Origin: an uncultured Clostridia bacterium
GTDB taxonomy: Bacteria > Bacillota > Clostridia > TANB77 > CAG-508
DNA length: 64,000 nucleotides
Assembly (NCBI GenBank): GCA_934178475.1
Contig: CAKPQH010000007.1
Coordinates: 1-64,000 of the forward strand
Direction: 5' to 3'
Positions within the stretch are counted from its first letter, which is position 1; every line of letters begins with the position of its first letter. This document shows, piece by piece, positions 17,809-24,397 of the stretch. Below the pieces are notes generated by a model. The model saw nothing but the letters and a program-made list of their open reading frames with translations. It did not search any database and was not told the origin of the DNA. The translations under genes and the position numbers were made by a program.

Positions 17809-17854
17809 CTGCGTTTTAGAGCAGAAAAAGCGGTATTAGTTAGGAGTGGTGTAA

Positions 17855-18154
17855 ATGGAATTTTTAGATATGTTAATAAGATTAAAAATATTACATGATG
17901 AAAAAATAGTATTAATATCATGTGGAGCTTTTTATATAGCTATTGGAGGAGATGCTGAATTATTAAATAAAGAATTAGGACTTAATAAAAACTGTGTAAG
18001 TAGACATATATGTAAGGTTGGAGTTCCCAAAAGTTATATAGGAAAATATATAGGTAAAATAAGAAATATAGGATATTCATATATAGTATTAAATTATGTA
18101 GCTTTTATCTGCAATCGAGTAAAACTCTATTGTTATAGAACTCTACGGAAATAA
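17855..18154 (+). CDS. MutS domain I-like small protein (DGR accessory, MSL type)
   Basis: A 99-residue protein matching the layout of the mismatch-recognition domain I of MutS: LISCGAFYIAIGGDAELL corresponds to the GDFYE..F.DA block, KVGVPKSYIGKYIGKI to the AGVP block, and NIGYSYIVL to the GY.V.I strand. All other MutS domains are absent. The mismatch-binding Phe-X-Glu appears as FYI, so the Glu is lost. MutS-like proteins of this size are a described accessory class beside DGR reverse transcriptases. It lies 150 bases after VR2, separated by a terminator and hairpin, and has its own AGGAG eight bases before ATG. No reverse transcriptase follows. The fold assignment is by eye; the DGR role is inferred from context. 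Confidence 0.65.
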   Translation: MEFLDMLIRLKILHDEKIVLISCGAFYIAIGGDAELLNKELGLNKNCVSRHICKVGVPKSYIGKYIGKIRNIGYSYIVLNYVAFICNRVKLYCYRTLRK

Positions 18155-18165
18155 TGATAAATTAC

Positions 18166-18194
18166 TTGATTTTTTAATAAATTTTGTATATAAT
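18166..18194 (+). promoter_or_regulatory. Putative promoter upstream of tRNA-Gln
   Basis: TTGATT (18166-18171), a 17-base spacer and TATAAT (18189-18194). Transcription would start at the hairpin at 18201. Confidence 0.5.
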
Positions 18195-18200
18195 TGATGA

Positions 18201-18236
18201 TGATATTAAAGTATATTTAATATCATTTTTATTTTT
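18201..18236 (+). terminator. Hairpin with T tract immediately before tRNA-Gln
   Basis: TGATATTAAA and TTTAATATCA form a 10-bp stem with loop GTATA, followed by TTTTTATTTTTT. It looks like an intrinsic terminator for the upstream gene but lies between the only good promoter and the tRNA. Confidence 0.6.
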
Positions 18237-18311
18237 TGGGGTATCGCCAAGCGGTAAGGCATCGGACTCTGACTCCGACATGCGTAAGTTCGAATCTTAC
18301 TACCCCAGCCA
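18237..18311 (+). tRNA. tRNA-Gln (CTG anticodon)
   Basis: The acceptor strands TGGGGTA and TACCCCA pair over seven bases, followed by G and an encoded CCA. The anticodon stem TCGGA/TCCGA encloses loop CTCTGAC, giving anticodon CTG. The T arm GTTCGAATC is canonical. The U1-A72 pair is the usual tRNA-Gln identity feature. Confidence 0.95.
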
Positions 18312-18334
18312 TTTTTTTATTTAGGAGAAAAGTT

Positions 18335-19774
18335 ATGAATAATAAAGTGATGATTTCAACTATAATTCCAGCATATAATGCTGATAAATACATTGCAGAA
18401 ACAATTGAATCTGTAATAGGTCAATCATTTGGATTTGAAGAGAATATGGAGTTAATATTAGTTGATGATGGTTCAACTGACAATACAAGAGAAGTTTGTG
18501 AAAGATATGCTGAAAAATATGAAAATATAAGGTATTTTTATAAAGAAAATGGTGGAGTAGCTGAAACTAAAAATTATGGTTTGAAATTTACTAATGGTAA
18601 ATATGTTAATTTTTTAGATTCTGATGATATTTTAAGCAAAGATGCATTGAAAAATATGTATAATTTTATAGAAAAGAATGAAAATAAAATAGACATGGTA
18701 GCTATGCCAGTTGTTTATTTTGAGAAGAAGAATGGAATACATGATAGATATTTGAGATTTAATAATCAAACATGTATAGTTGATTTAAGAAAAGATCCTC
18801 AGGGATATGTTTTTTCAACTGTAGCAATGTTATATAAAAGAAGTTTGTTTAATACAGTTAAATTTAACACAAAACTAAAAATAGCAGAAGATTTATATCT
18901 AAATACAAAACTTTTTATAAAAAATCCTAAATATGGAATGATGTCTGCTGATGAGGCAACTTATTTTTATAGAAAAAGACATGCAAACGATTCAATAACA
19001 AGTGAAAATGAATATAAAGAAGAATGGTTAATTGATGTTTTATTGTATTTAAAAAAGGGAATAGAAGAATATTGTGCTAAGTATACAGATAAAACACCAG
19101 ATTTTGTTAAGTACATATTAATATATAATATTGTTAAGAGATTAAAAACTCCAAACTATGTTGATAAAAAGAAATTAAATAGATTTTATGAAGTTAGTAA
19201 AGAAATTTTAAGTGGAATAGATGATGGTATAATTTCTTCATATCAATATGATGATTATTATTTTTTAGCAATGATGTTTATGATGAAATATGATATTTAT
19301 GATATAAAAGAACTTATATCAATAGATAAGAAGAATAATGTTGTTATAAAAAATAAAATAATAGAGAATATAGAAACATATAGTATACAAATTAGTAATA
19401 TAAAGGTAAATGAAGACAAACTATTAGTACAGGGATATTTTAATGATATTATTACAGATGATTATAAAATATGTTATAAAAAGAATAAAGAGGTTTTTGA
19501 TACACAAGTTGAAGAAACAGATAATATATTTTTACAAAAAAGATTTTTTGATAAAGTGATTAGTCATACATATCAAGTAAAATTTGAATTACCATTTGTA
19601 GCAGGGGGATATAGTTTAATATTAAAAAATGGTGATAGAGAAACAATATTACAATTAAAAAATATTTATGGTGATGAAAGTATATTGGTTAATAAAGAGT
19701 ACACAATAAATGAAAAGAAATATAATGTAAAAATTAATAGTAAAAAGATTTATATAAAAGAATCTGAAAGTTAA
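18335..19774 (+). CDS. Family 2 glycosyltransferase
   Basis: A GT-A fold glycosyltransferase of 479 residues. The N-terminal half has the family 2 signature: STIIPAYNADKYI, ELILVDDGSTDNT, the metal-binding YVNFLDSDDIL, and ENGGVAETKNYGLKF. The C-terminal 200 residues are an additional region that I cannot assign, as in wall-polymer or capsule transferases. It has no membrane segment and would act at the cytoplasmic face on an unknown acceptor. I chose ATG 18335 behind AGGAGA, because the open frame upstream runs through tRNA-Gln. It stands alone, with a strong terminator behind it. Confidence 0.88.
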   Translation: MNNKVMISTIIPAYNADKYIAETIESVIGQSFGFEENMELILVDDGSTDNTREVCERYAEKYENIRYFYKENGGVAETKNYGLKFTNGKYVNFLDSDDILSKDALKNMYNFIEKNENKIDMVAMPVVYFEKKNGIHDRYLRFNNQTCIVDLRKDPQGYVFSTVAMLYKRSLFNTVKFNTKLKIAEDLYLNTKLFIKNPKYGMMSADEATYFYRKRHANDSITSENEYKEEWLIDVLLYLKKGIEEYCAKYTDKTPDFVKYILIYNIVKRLKTPNYVDKKKLNRFYEVSKEILSGIDDGIISSYQYDDYYFLAMMFMMKYDIYDIKELISIDKKNNVVIKNKIIENIETYSIQISNIKVNEDKLLVQGYFNDIITDDYKICYKKNKEVFDTQVEETDNIFLQKRFFDKVISHTYQVKFELPFVAGGYSLILKNGDRETILQLKNIYGDESILVNKEYTINEKKYNVKINSKKIYIKESES

Positions 19775-19780
19775 GATTTA

Positions 19781-19835
19781 TTAGAAAATCTCTATTTTAT
19801 AGGGGGGTAGAGATTTTCTAAAATTATATTTTTTT
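19781..19835 (+). terminator. Terminator after the glycosyltransferase
   Basis: TTAGAAAATCTCTA and TAGAGATTTTCTAA form a perfect 14-bp stem, followed by a T-rich tract. Confidence 0.85.
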
Positions 19836-19866
19836 AAGAAACCTTTAGAAAATGAAAAAGAAACTA

Positions 19867-19895
19867 TTGACAAAAATTAGAAAAACAGTTATAAT
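19867..19895 (+). promoter_or_regulatory. Consensus sigma-A promoter of tRNA-Met
   Basis: TTGACA (19867-19872) and TATAAT (19890-19895), both perfect, with a 17-base spacer and 14 bases before the tRNA. Confidence 0.9.
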
Positions 19896-19909
19896 ATTAA
19901 TGTTGATAT

Positions 19910-19986
19910 GGCGATGTAGCTCAGTTGGCTAGAGCATTCGGTTCATACCCGAAGGGTCAAGAGTTCGAATCTCCTCATCGCTACCA
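19910..19986 (+). tRNA. tRNA-Met (CAT anticodon), elongator type
   Basis: Acceptor GGCGATG with CATCGCT, discriminator A, encoded CCA. Anticodon stem TTCGG/CCGAA with loop TTCATAC gives CAT. The acceptor lacks the initiator-type features. Overall it matches the Firmicutes elongator tRNA-Met pattern. A CAT-anticodon isoleucine tRNA is less likely but cannot be fully excluded. Confidence 0.93.
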
Positions 19987-19995
19987 ATAAAAATA

Positions 19996-20030
19996 AAGCA
20001 GGATTCGATAGAATACCTGCTTATTTTAAA
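19996..20030 (+). terminator. Terminator after tRNA-Met
   Basis: AAGCAGG/CCTGCTT with an inner ATTC/GAAT stem and a one-base bulge, then TATTTTAAAATT. Confidence 0.7.
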
Positions 20031-20048
20031 ATTATATAGGTGATAAAA

Positions 20049-20612
20049 GTGGAAATAGAAGAAAAAAAATCTATAATTGAATCGATATTATTTAGCGCAG
20101 GAAGAGTTGTTAAAATAAAAGAATTAGAACTAGCACTAGAGTTAACTGAAGAGCAAATAGAAAAAATAATTCAAAGTATGCAAGAAGATTATAAAGAAAG
20201 TAGTAGAGGAATAGATTTAATAAAAGTAAATGATGGATATCAATTGTGTAGCAAAAAGAAAAATTATGATTATATATGTCAAGTAATTGATAAAAGAAAT
20301 AAACCTAAACTTTCAAATGCTGCGCTTGAAACTTTATCAATCATAGCTTATAATCCTAAAATTTCAAGAGCAGAGATGGAGGCAATTAGAGGAGTAAGTG
20401 TTGATGCGACAATATATAAATTACTAGAATATGGATTGATTGAAGAAGCAGGAAAATTAGATTTACCTGGAAGACCAATGTCATATAAAACTACAGAAGA
20501 ATTTTTGAAAATGTTTGGATATTCAAGTCTAGATGATTTGCCGGAATTACCAAGATATAAAGTTGATGAAAATCATCAGATAGTTATTGATGAAGTTATA
20601 GAGGAGGAATAA
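20049..20612 (+). CDS. scpB: Segregation and condensation protein ScpB
   Basis: ScpB is the winged-helix (kite) partner of ScpA in the SMC complex that organises and segregates chromosomes. Diagnostic blocks are ESILFSAGRVVKIKEL, SNAALETLSIIAYNP, ISRAEMEAIRGVSVDATI, LLEYGLIEEAG and LPGRPMSYKTTEEFLKMFG. At about 187 residues it is full length. AGGTGAT is well spaced for GTG 20049; GTG 20040 overlaps the site. scpA, normally directly upstream, is absent: a tRNA and a terminator are there instead. proS follows after three bases. Confidence 0.93.
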   Translation: MEIEEKKSIIESILFSAGRVVKIKELELALELTEEQIEKIIQSMQEDYKESSRGIDLIKVNDGYQLCSKKKNYDYICQVIDKRNKPKLSNAALETLSIIAYNPKISRAEMEAIRGVSVDATIYKLLEYGLIEEAGKLDLPGRPMSYKTTEEFLKMFGYSSLDDLPELPRYKVDENHQIVIDEVIEEE

Positions 20613-20615
20613 TAA

Positions 20616-21881
20616 ATGAGATTATCAAAAACAGGTTTAGGAACAATAAAATTAAACAATATAGATGAAATGTATCCAGCACAAAGTATATTACTTCAAT
20701 CTGGACAATTAGTACAATATGGGGCAGGTTTATTTGCATACAATAATATACCATTGCTAGTAAGAAGAAATGTTGAGAAAATAATTCAAGAAACTTTAAA
20801 TAAATATGATTGTATAGAAGTTTTACTTCCAACACTTCAACCAGAAAAGATTTGGAAAGATTCTGGAAGATATGATCATTATGTAGATGATGGAACTATG
20901 CTTACAGTTGAAACAGATAAAGGAAATTTTTGTTTAGCTCCAACAGCGGAAGAGGCTATGCTTGAATTTGCAAGAGAAAAATTGAAGTCATATAAAACAT
21001 TACCTGCTACATTTTATCAAATTGGAGAAAAAATTAGAAATGAAATAAGAACAAGGGGATATTTATTAAGAGGAAAAACATTCCCAATGCTTGATGCATA
21101 TAGTTTTGATGTTGATGAAAATGGGATGATTAAAAGTTATGACAATTTAAGAAAAGCATTTATAGAAATTTTTGAAAAAATAGGACTTCCAATTATGCCT
21201 ATTGTTGCAGATAATGGTGCAATTGGAGGAAAAAAATCAGAAGAATTTATGATGCTTTCATCAATGGGAGAAGATAAGATATTATATGATGAAAATACAA
21301 AGATTGGATTAAATACTGAAATCTTAGAAAGAGAAGATTATAAAGAATATTTAAAAGATGAATATGGTATAGAAGATATTTCTAATTTAAAAGAGATGAG
21401 AACAGTTGAATTAGCACATATATTCCAACTAGGAACAAAGTATTCTGAAATGATGAATGGTAAATTTATTAATAATGAAGGTACAGAATCACTTTATTAT
21501 ATGGGATGTTATGGAATAGGTGTTAGTAGGACAACAGCTACAATATATGAAGCAAATGTAGTAAATGGTAAAGATGGTAAACCTTGTGGATTTGTACTTC
21601 CTGAAAGTGTTGCACCATATAAGATTCAAATTATACCTAAAATGGAAAATGAAGAAAAAGTTGCTCTTGCAGAAAAAATATATGATAGGTTAAATAAAAA
21701 GGGAATTGAATGCATATTAGATGATAGAGAAAAAATTTCTTTAGGAGCAAAAATAAAAGATGTTAAAATATTAGGAACACCATATATGTTGGTTGTAGGG
21801 GAAAAAGCAACAGAAAATGAACTTGAGATAGAAAATGTAAAAACAGGAGAAGTAAAAAAAGTTTCTATTGAAGAAATATAA
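20616..21881 (+). CDS. proS: Prolyl-tRNA synthetase lacking the INS editing domain
   Basis: A class II aminoacyl-tRNA synthetase charging tRNA-Pro. The bacterial-type start (SKTGLGTIKLNNIDEMYPAQ), LAPTAEEAML, RTRGYLLRGKTFPMLDAYSF, the motif 3 block GCYGIGVSRT and the C-terminal anticodon-binding domain (YKIQIIPKME) are present. At 421 residues it is about 150 shorter than the usual bacterial enzyme. The INS domain, which deacylates Ala-tRNA-Pro, should lie between the GGKKSEEFMML block and motif 3 and is not there. Such short forms are known, for example in alphaproteobacteria. A free-standing editor would then be expected elsewhere. GAGGAGG precedes the ATG. Confidence 0.95.
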   Translation: MRLSKTGLGTIKLNNIDEMYPAQSILLQSGQLVQYGAGLFAYNNIPLLVRRNVEKIIQETLNKYDCIEVLLPTLQPEKIWKDSGRYDHYVDDGTMLTVETDKGNFCLAPTAEEAMLEFAREKLKSYKTLPATFYQIGEKIRNEIRTRGYLLRGKTFPMLDAYSFDVDENGMIKSYDNLRKAFIEIFEKIGLPIMPIVADNGAIGGKKSEEFMMLSSMGEDKILYDENTKIGLNTEILEREDYKEYLKDEYGIEDISNLKEMRTVELAHIFQLGTKYSEMMNGKFINNEGTESLYYMGCYGIGVSRTTATIYEANVVNGKDGKPCGFVLPESVAPYKIQIIPKMENEEKVALAEKIYDRLNKKGIECILDDREKISLGAKIKDVKILGTPYMLVVGEKATENELEIENVKTGEVKKVSIEEI

Positions 21882-21889
21882 AAATTTAA

Positions 21890-21948
21890 AAACGGGGACA
21901 GTCCTTTTTTGAAAAATAATTTTTTTCAAAAAAGGACTGTCCCCGTTT
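21890..21948. repeat. REP-like palindrome, copy 2
   Basis: Arms AAACGGGGACAGTCC...TTTTTTG and the reverse complement ending CCCCGTTT, with a longer AT centre than copy 1. It starts nine bases after the proS stop and can act as its terminator. Confidence 0.85.
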
Positions 21949-21979
21949 AAAAAAAAATAAAAAAATATTAAAAAAAGTA

Positions 21980-22043
21980 TTGACAAATGGTAAAAAGATA
22001 TATAAAATTTAAACAAAGTGGTACAAAGTGGTATGAAGTGGTA
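21980..22043 (+). promoter_or_regulatory. mraZ promoter with three MraZ boxes
   Basis: TTGACA (21980-21985) and TAAAAT (22003-22008) with a 17-base spacer. Three GTGGTA boxes follow at 22018, 22028 and 22038, each 10 bp apart. MraZ of Bacillus and Mollicutes binds GTGG-type direct repeats spaced by one helical turn upstream of its own gene, so autoregulation is expected. Confidence 0.85.
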
Positions 22044-22068
22044 TAAATTTTGGAGGTGAGATTTCGAA

Positions 22069-22494
22069 ATGTTAATTGGTGAATACGAACATACTCTAGA
22101 TGCAAAAGGTAGAGTTTCAATGCCTGCAAAACTTAGAAGAGATATGGGAGAAGCATTCGTTGTAACAAAGGGATTAGATGGATGTTTATTTGCGTTTTCA
22201 CTAGAAGAATGGAGTAATTTCGAAAACAAACTAAAAGCTTTACCACTATCAGATAGAAATGCAAGAAATTTTGTAAGATTTTTCTTAGCAGGAGCAACAG
22301 AATGTGAAATAGATAAACAAGGTAGATTTTTGATTCCTGCAAATTTAAGAACGGCAGCATCATTAGAAAAAGAAACTATTATAATTGGTGTTGGAACAAG
22401 AATTGAAATTTGGGATAAATCTACATGGCTTAAGAAAGATGAAGAAATATCTGCAGATGAAATAGCAGATAATATGACAATGCTTGGTATATAA
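22069..22494 (+). CDS. mraZ: Transcriptional regulator MraZ
   Basis: MraZ is the first gene of the division and cell wall (dcw) cluster. At 141 residues, it carries two AbrB-like SpoVT/MraZ domains with the paired signatures DAKGRVSMPAKLR (about 11-23) and DKQGRFLIPANLR (about 82-94). GGAGGTGAG precedes the ATG. The three GTGGTA boxes upstream are its likely operators. The gene is separated from rsmH by an unusual 377-base spacer instead of the normal short gap. Confidence 0.96.
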   Translation: MLIGEYEHTLDAKGRVSMPAKLRRDMGEAFVVTKGLDGCLFAFSLEEWSNFENKLKALPLSDRNARNFVRFFLAGATECEIDKQGRFLIPANLRTAASLEKETIIIGVGTRIEIWDKSTWLKKDEEISADEIADNMTMLGI

Positions 22495-22871
22495 CCTTTT
22501 TTATAAAAGTTTATATAAATCTCACACAGCTGAATTTATGAAGATAAATTTAGCACAAGAAAAAAATACAAAAGATAGATGTACGAAAGAAAAGATAACT
22601 AAAGAAAAATCAAACTAAAGATAAAATTTTAAGATACTTAAAACTAAAGACAAAAAAACTCCCTATTTTTAAAACACTAAAGAAAAAATAACTAAAGATA
22701 AAAAATACCAAAGATTAAAGTACCAATGTATTATTAAGAAACAAAAGTATTACAAAAGATTATATACTTATGAAAAAAGTACATATGAATTTTTAAATAC
22801 TTATGAATAAGGCAGCTGGTACTAACAAAAATGCTAGCTGCCTTAAGTTAATCTTATAGAGGGGTGGAACA
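22495..22871 (+). other. 377-base spacer between mraZ and rsmH with ACTAAAG repeats and a hairpin
   Basis: The + strand is very A-rich and poor in C and G. ACTAAAG occurs at 22598, 22614, 22643, 22676 and 22691, usually followed by an A-rich GATAAAA-like tail. A 9-bp hairpin (AAGGCAGCT at 22809 with AGCTGCCTT at 22836) lies just before the rsmH ribosome site and lacks a T tract. I see no gene here. Confidence 0.55.
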
Positions 22872-23801
22872 TTGGAATTTAAACATAAACCAGTTTTATT
22901 AGAAGAATGTATAGAGGGACTGAATATAAAAGAAGATGGAATTTATGTAGATGGTACATTAGGTGGAGCTGGTCATAGTAGAAAAATAGTAGAAAAATTA
23001 AATCAAAAAGGATTATTAATAGGTATTGACAGAGATGAAGAGGCTTTAGAAGCAGCAAAGAAAAAACTAGAAGAATTTAATAATGTAAAATATGTTCATG
23101 GAAATCATGATGATATAAAAGAAATTCTACAAACACTTGATGTGGAAGGCGTTGACGGGATCCTTTTAGATTTAGGTGTATCTTCATACCAATTAGATGA
23201 GAGAAATAGAGGATTTAGCTATTTAGGATCTAATGAGCTAGATATGAGAATGGATAAATCACAAGATTTAACGGCTAAAGAAATAGTAAATACATATAAA
23301 GAAGAAGAGTTAGCAAATATAATATATGAGTATGGAGAAGAAAAGTTTTCAAAAAGAATTGCTAAAAATATATGCATATATAGAAAAAATAAAGAAATAG
23401 ATACAACAGATGAATTGGTTAAAATAATAGAGAGTTCTATTCCAAAAAAATTACAGAATGACGGTCATCCTGCAAAAAGAACTTTCCAAGCGATAAGAAT
23501 AGAAGTTAATAATGAAATTAAACCATTAGAAAAAACAATAGAAGATTGCATAGAAGTTTTAAATCCAAAGGGAAGGTTATGCGTTATAACTTTCCATTCA
23601 TTAGAAGATAGAGCAGTAAAAAATGCAATGAATAAAGCAAAAGGGATATGCACATGTCCAAAAGATTTACCATATTGTGTATGTGGTGCAAAGGAATTAG
23701 GAAAAGTAATAACTAAAAAACCAATAATAGCAAGTAAAGAAGAACAAGAGGAAAATTCAAGATCTAAAAGTGCAAAATTGAGGATTTTTGAGAAAAAATA
23801 A
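22872..23801 (+). CDS. rsmH: 16S rRNA (cytosine1402-N4)-methyltransferase RsmH
   Basis: RsmH uses SAM to methylate C1402 in the ribosomal P site. The 309-residue protein shows KHKPVLLEECIEGL, the SAM-binding VDGTLGGAGHS, LLIGIDRDEEAL, DGILLDLGVSSYQLD, GFSY, KRTFQAIRIEVN and the C-terminal CICPKDLPYCVCGA-like cysteine block, here CTCPKDLPYCVCG. The start is TTG at 22872 behind GAGGGG. ftsL begins 25 bases after its stop, as expected for the dcw cluster. Confidence 0.96.
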   Translation: MEFKHKPVLLEECIEGLNIKEDGIYVDGTLGGAGHSRKIVEKLNQKGLLIGIDRDEEALEAAKKKLEEFNNVKYVHGNHDDIKEILQTLDVEGVDGILLDLGVSSYQLDERNRGFSYLGSNELDMRMDKSQDLTAKEIVNTYKEEELANIIYEYGEEKFSKRIAKNICIYRKNKEIDTTDELVKIIESSIPKKLQNDGHPAKRTFQAIRIEVNNEIKPLEKTIEDCIEVLNPKGRLCVITFHSLEDRAVKNAMNKAKGICTCPKDLPYCVCGAKELGKVITKKPIIASKEEQEENSRSKSAKLRIFEKK

Positions 23802-23826
23802 ACAGAAGAGAGGTGAATATAAACTT

Positions 23827-24333
23827 ATGGCAAGACTAAGTTATCAGTATGAAACAAGTCCTAGAAAAATACAACCAGAGTATAGTCCGAATAGAACTAA
23901 AAAGCAAAGAAATACAAGTAAAAAAGTGTCAGATTCTAATAAAAAAATAACTAAAGTTCAAGAACAAAAAAAGAATCAGGTAAGAAATATTGCTTTAATT
24001 GCTGGAATGTTTTTTGTATTGCTTGTTGTAAGTTATAGAAATTCACTAATAAATGAAAAGTTTAAAGAGATTCAAAGTATGAAGTCTGAATTGTCTTCTA
24101 TACAAAAAACAAATGAACAATTAAAGGTAAGTCTAGAAGGAAATTTGAATTTAGAAAACATTGAACAAGAGGCAAAAGAAAAATTAAATTTACAGAAATT
24201 AGATAATAGTCAAAAAGTATATATATCTTTACCAAAGAAAGATTATACAGAGGTTGCTACAGAGGAGATAAATATAGAAAAGAGTAAAACAAATATATTT
24301 GAGAAAATTATTAAAAATATTTTTGGAGAATAA
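23827..24333 (+). CDS. ftsL: FtsL-like cell division protein
   Basis: A bitopic membrane protein of 168 residues: a basic cytoplasmic region of about 55 residues, one membrane helix (IALIAGMFFVLLVVSY), then an extracellular coiled coil (FKEIQSMKSELSSIQKTNEQLKVS). This layout and the position between rsmH and ftsI identify FtsL, which with FtsB-type partners activates septal synthesis. GAGGTGA lies ten bases before ATG 23827; an open frame upstream overlaps rsmH. A long hairpin separates it from ftsI. Confidence 0.85.
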   Translation: MARLSYQYETSPRKIQPEYSPNRTKKQRNTSKKVSDSNKKITKVQEQKKNQVRNIALIAGMFFVLLVVSYRNSLINEKFKEIQSMKSELSSIQKTNEQLKVSLEGNLNLENIEQEAKEKLNLQKLDNSQKVYISLPKKDYTEVATEEINIEKSKTNIFEKIIKNIFGE

Positions 24334-24343
24334 AAGAATATAA

Positions 24344-24386
24344 AAAAAACTATGTAATAAATTGTATTATATAGTTTTTTTATTTT
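24344..24386 (+). terminator. Hairpin with T tract between ftsL and ftsI
   Basis: AAAAAACTAT/ATAGTTTTTT continues into GTAATA/TATTAT, a 16-bp stem with a five-base loop, followed by TATTTT. It is terminator-like but lies within the dcw operon, so it may attenuate ftsI. Confidence 0.6.
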
Positions 24387-24397
24387 GGGAGGAAATA

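Noticed and set aside
18100..18160. Template repeat or RT remnant after the MutS-like gene
   Set aside because: This slightly GC-richer stretch does not share the terminal CTCTCACTTTATATAAAG of the VRs or runs of AAC codons. No RT motif is seen in any frame.
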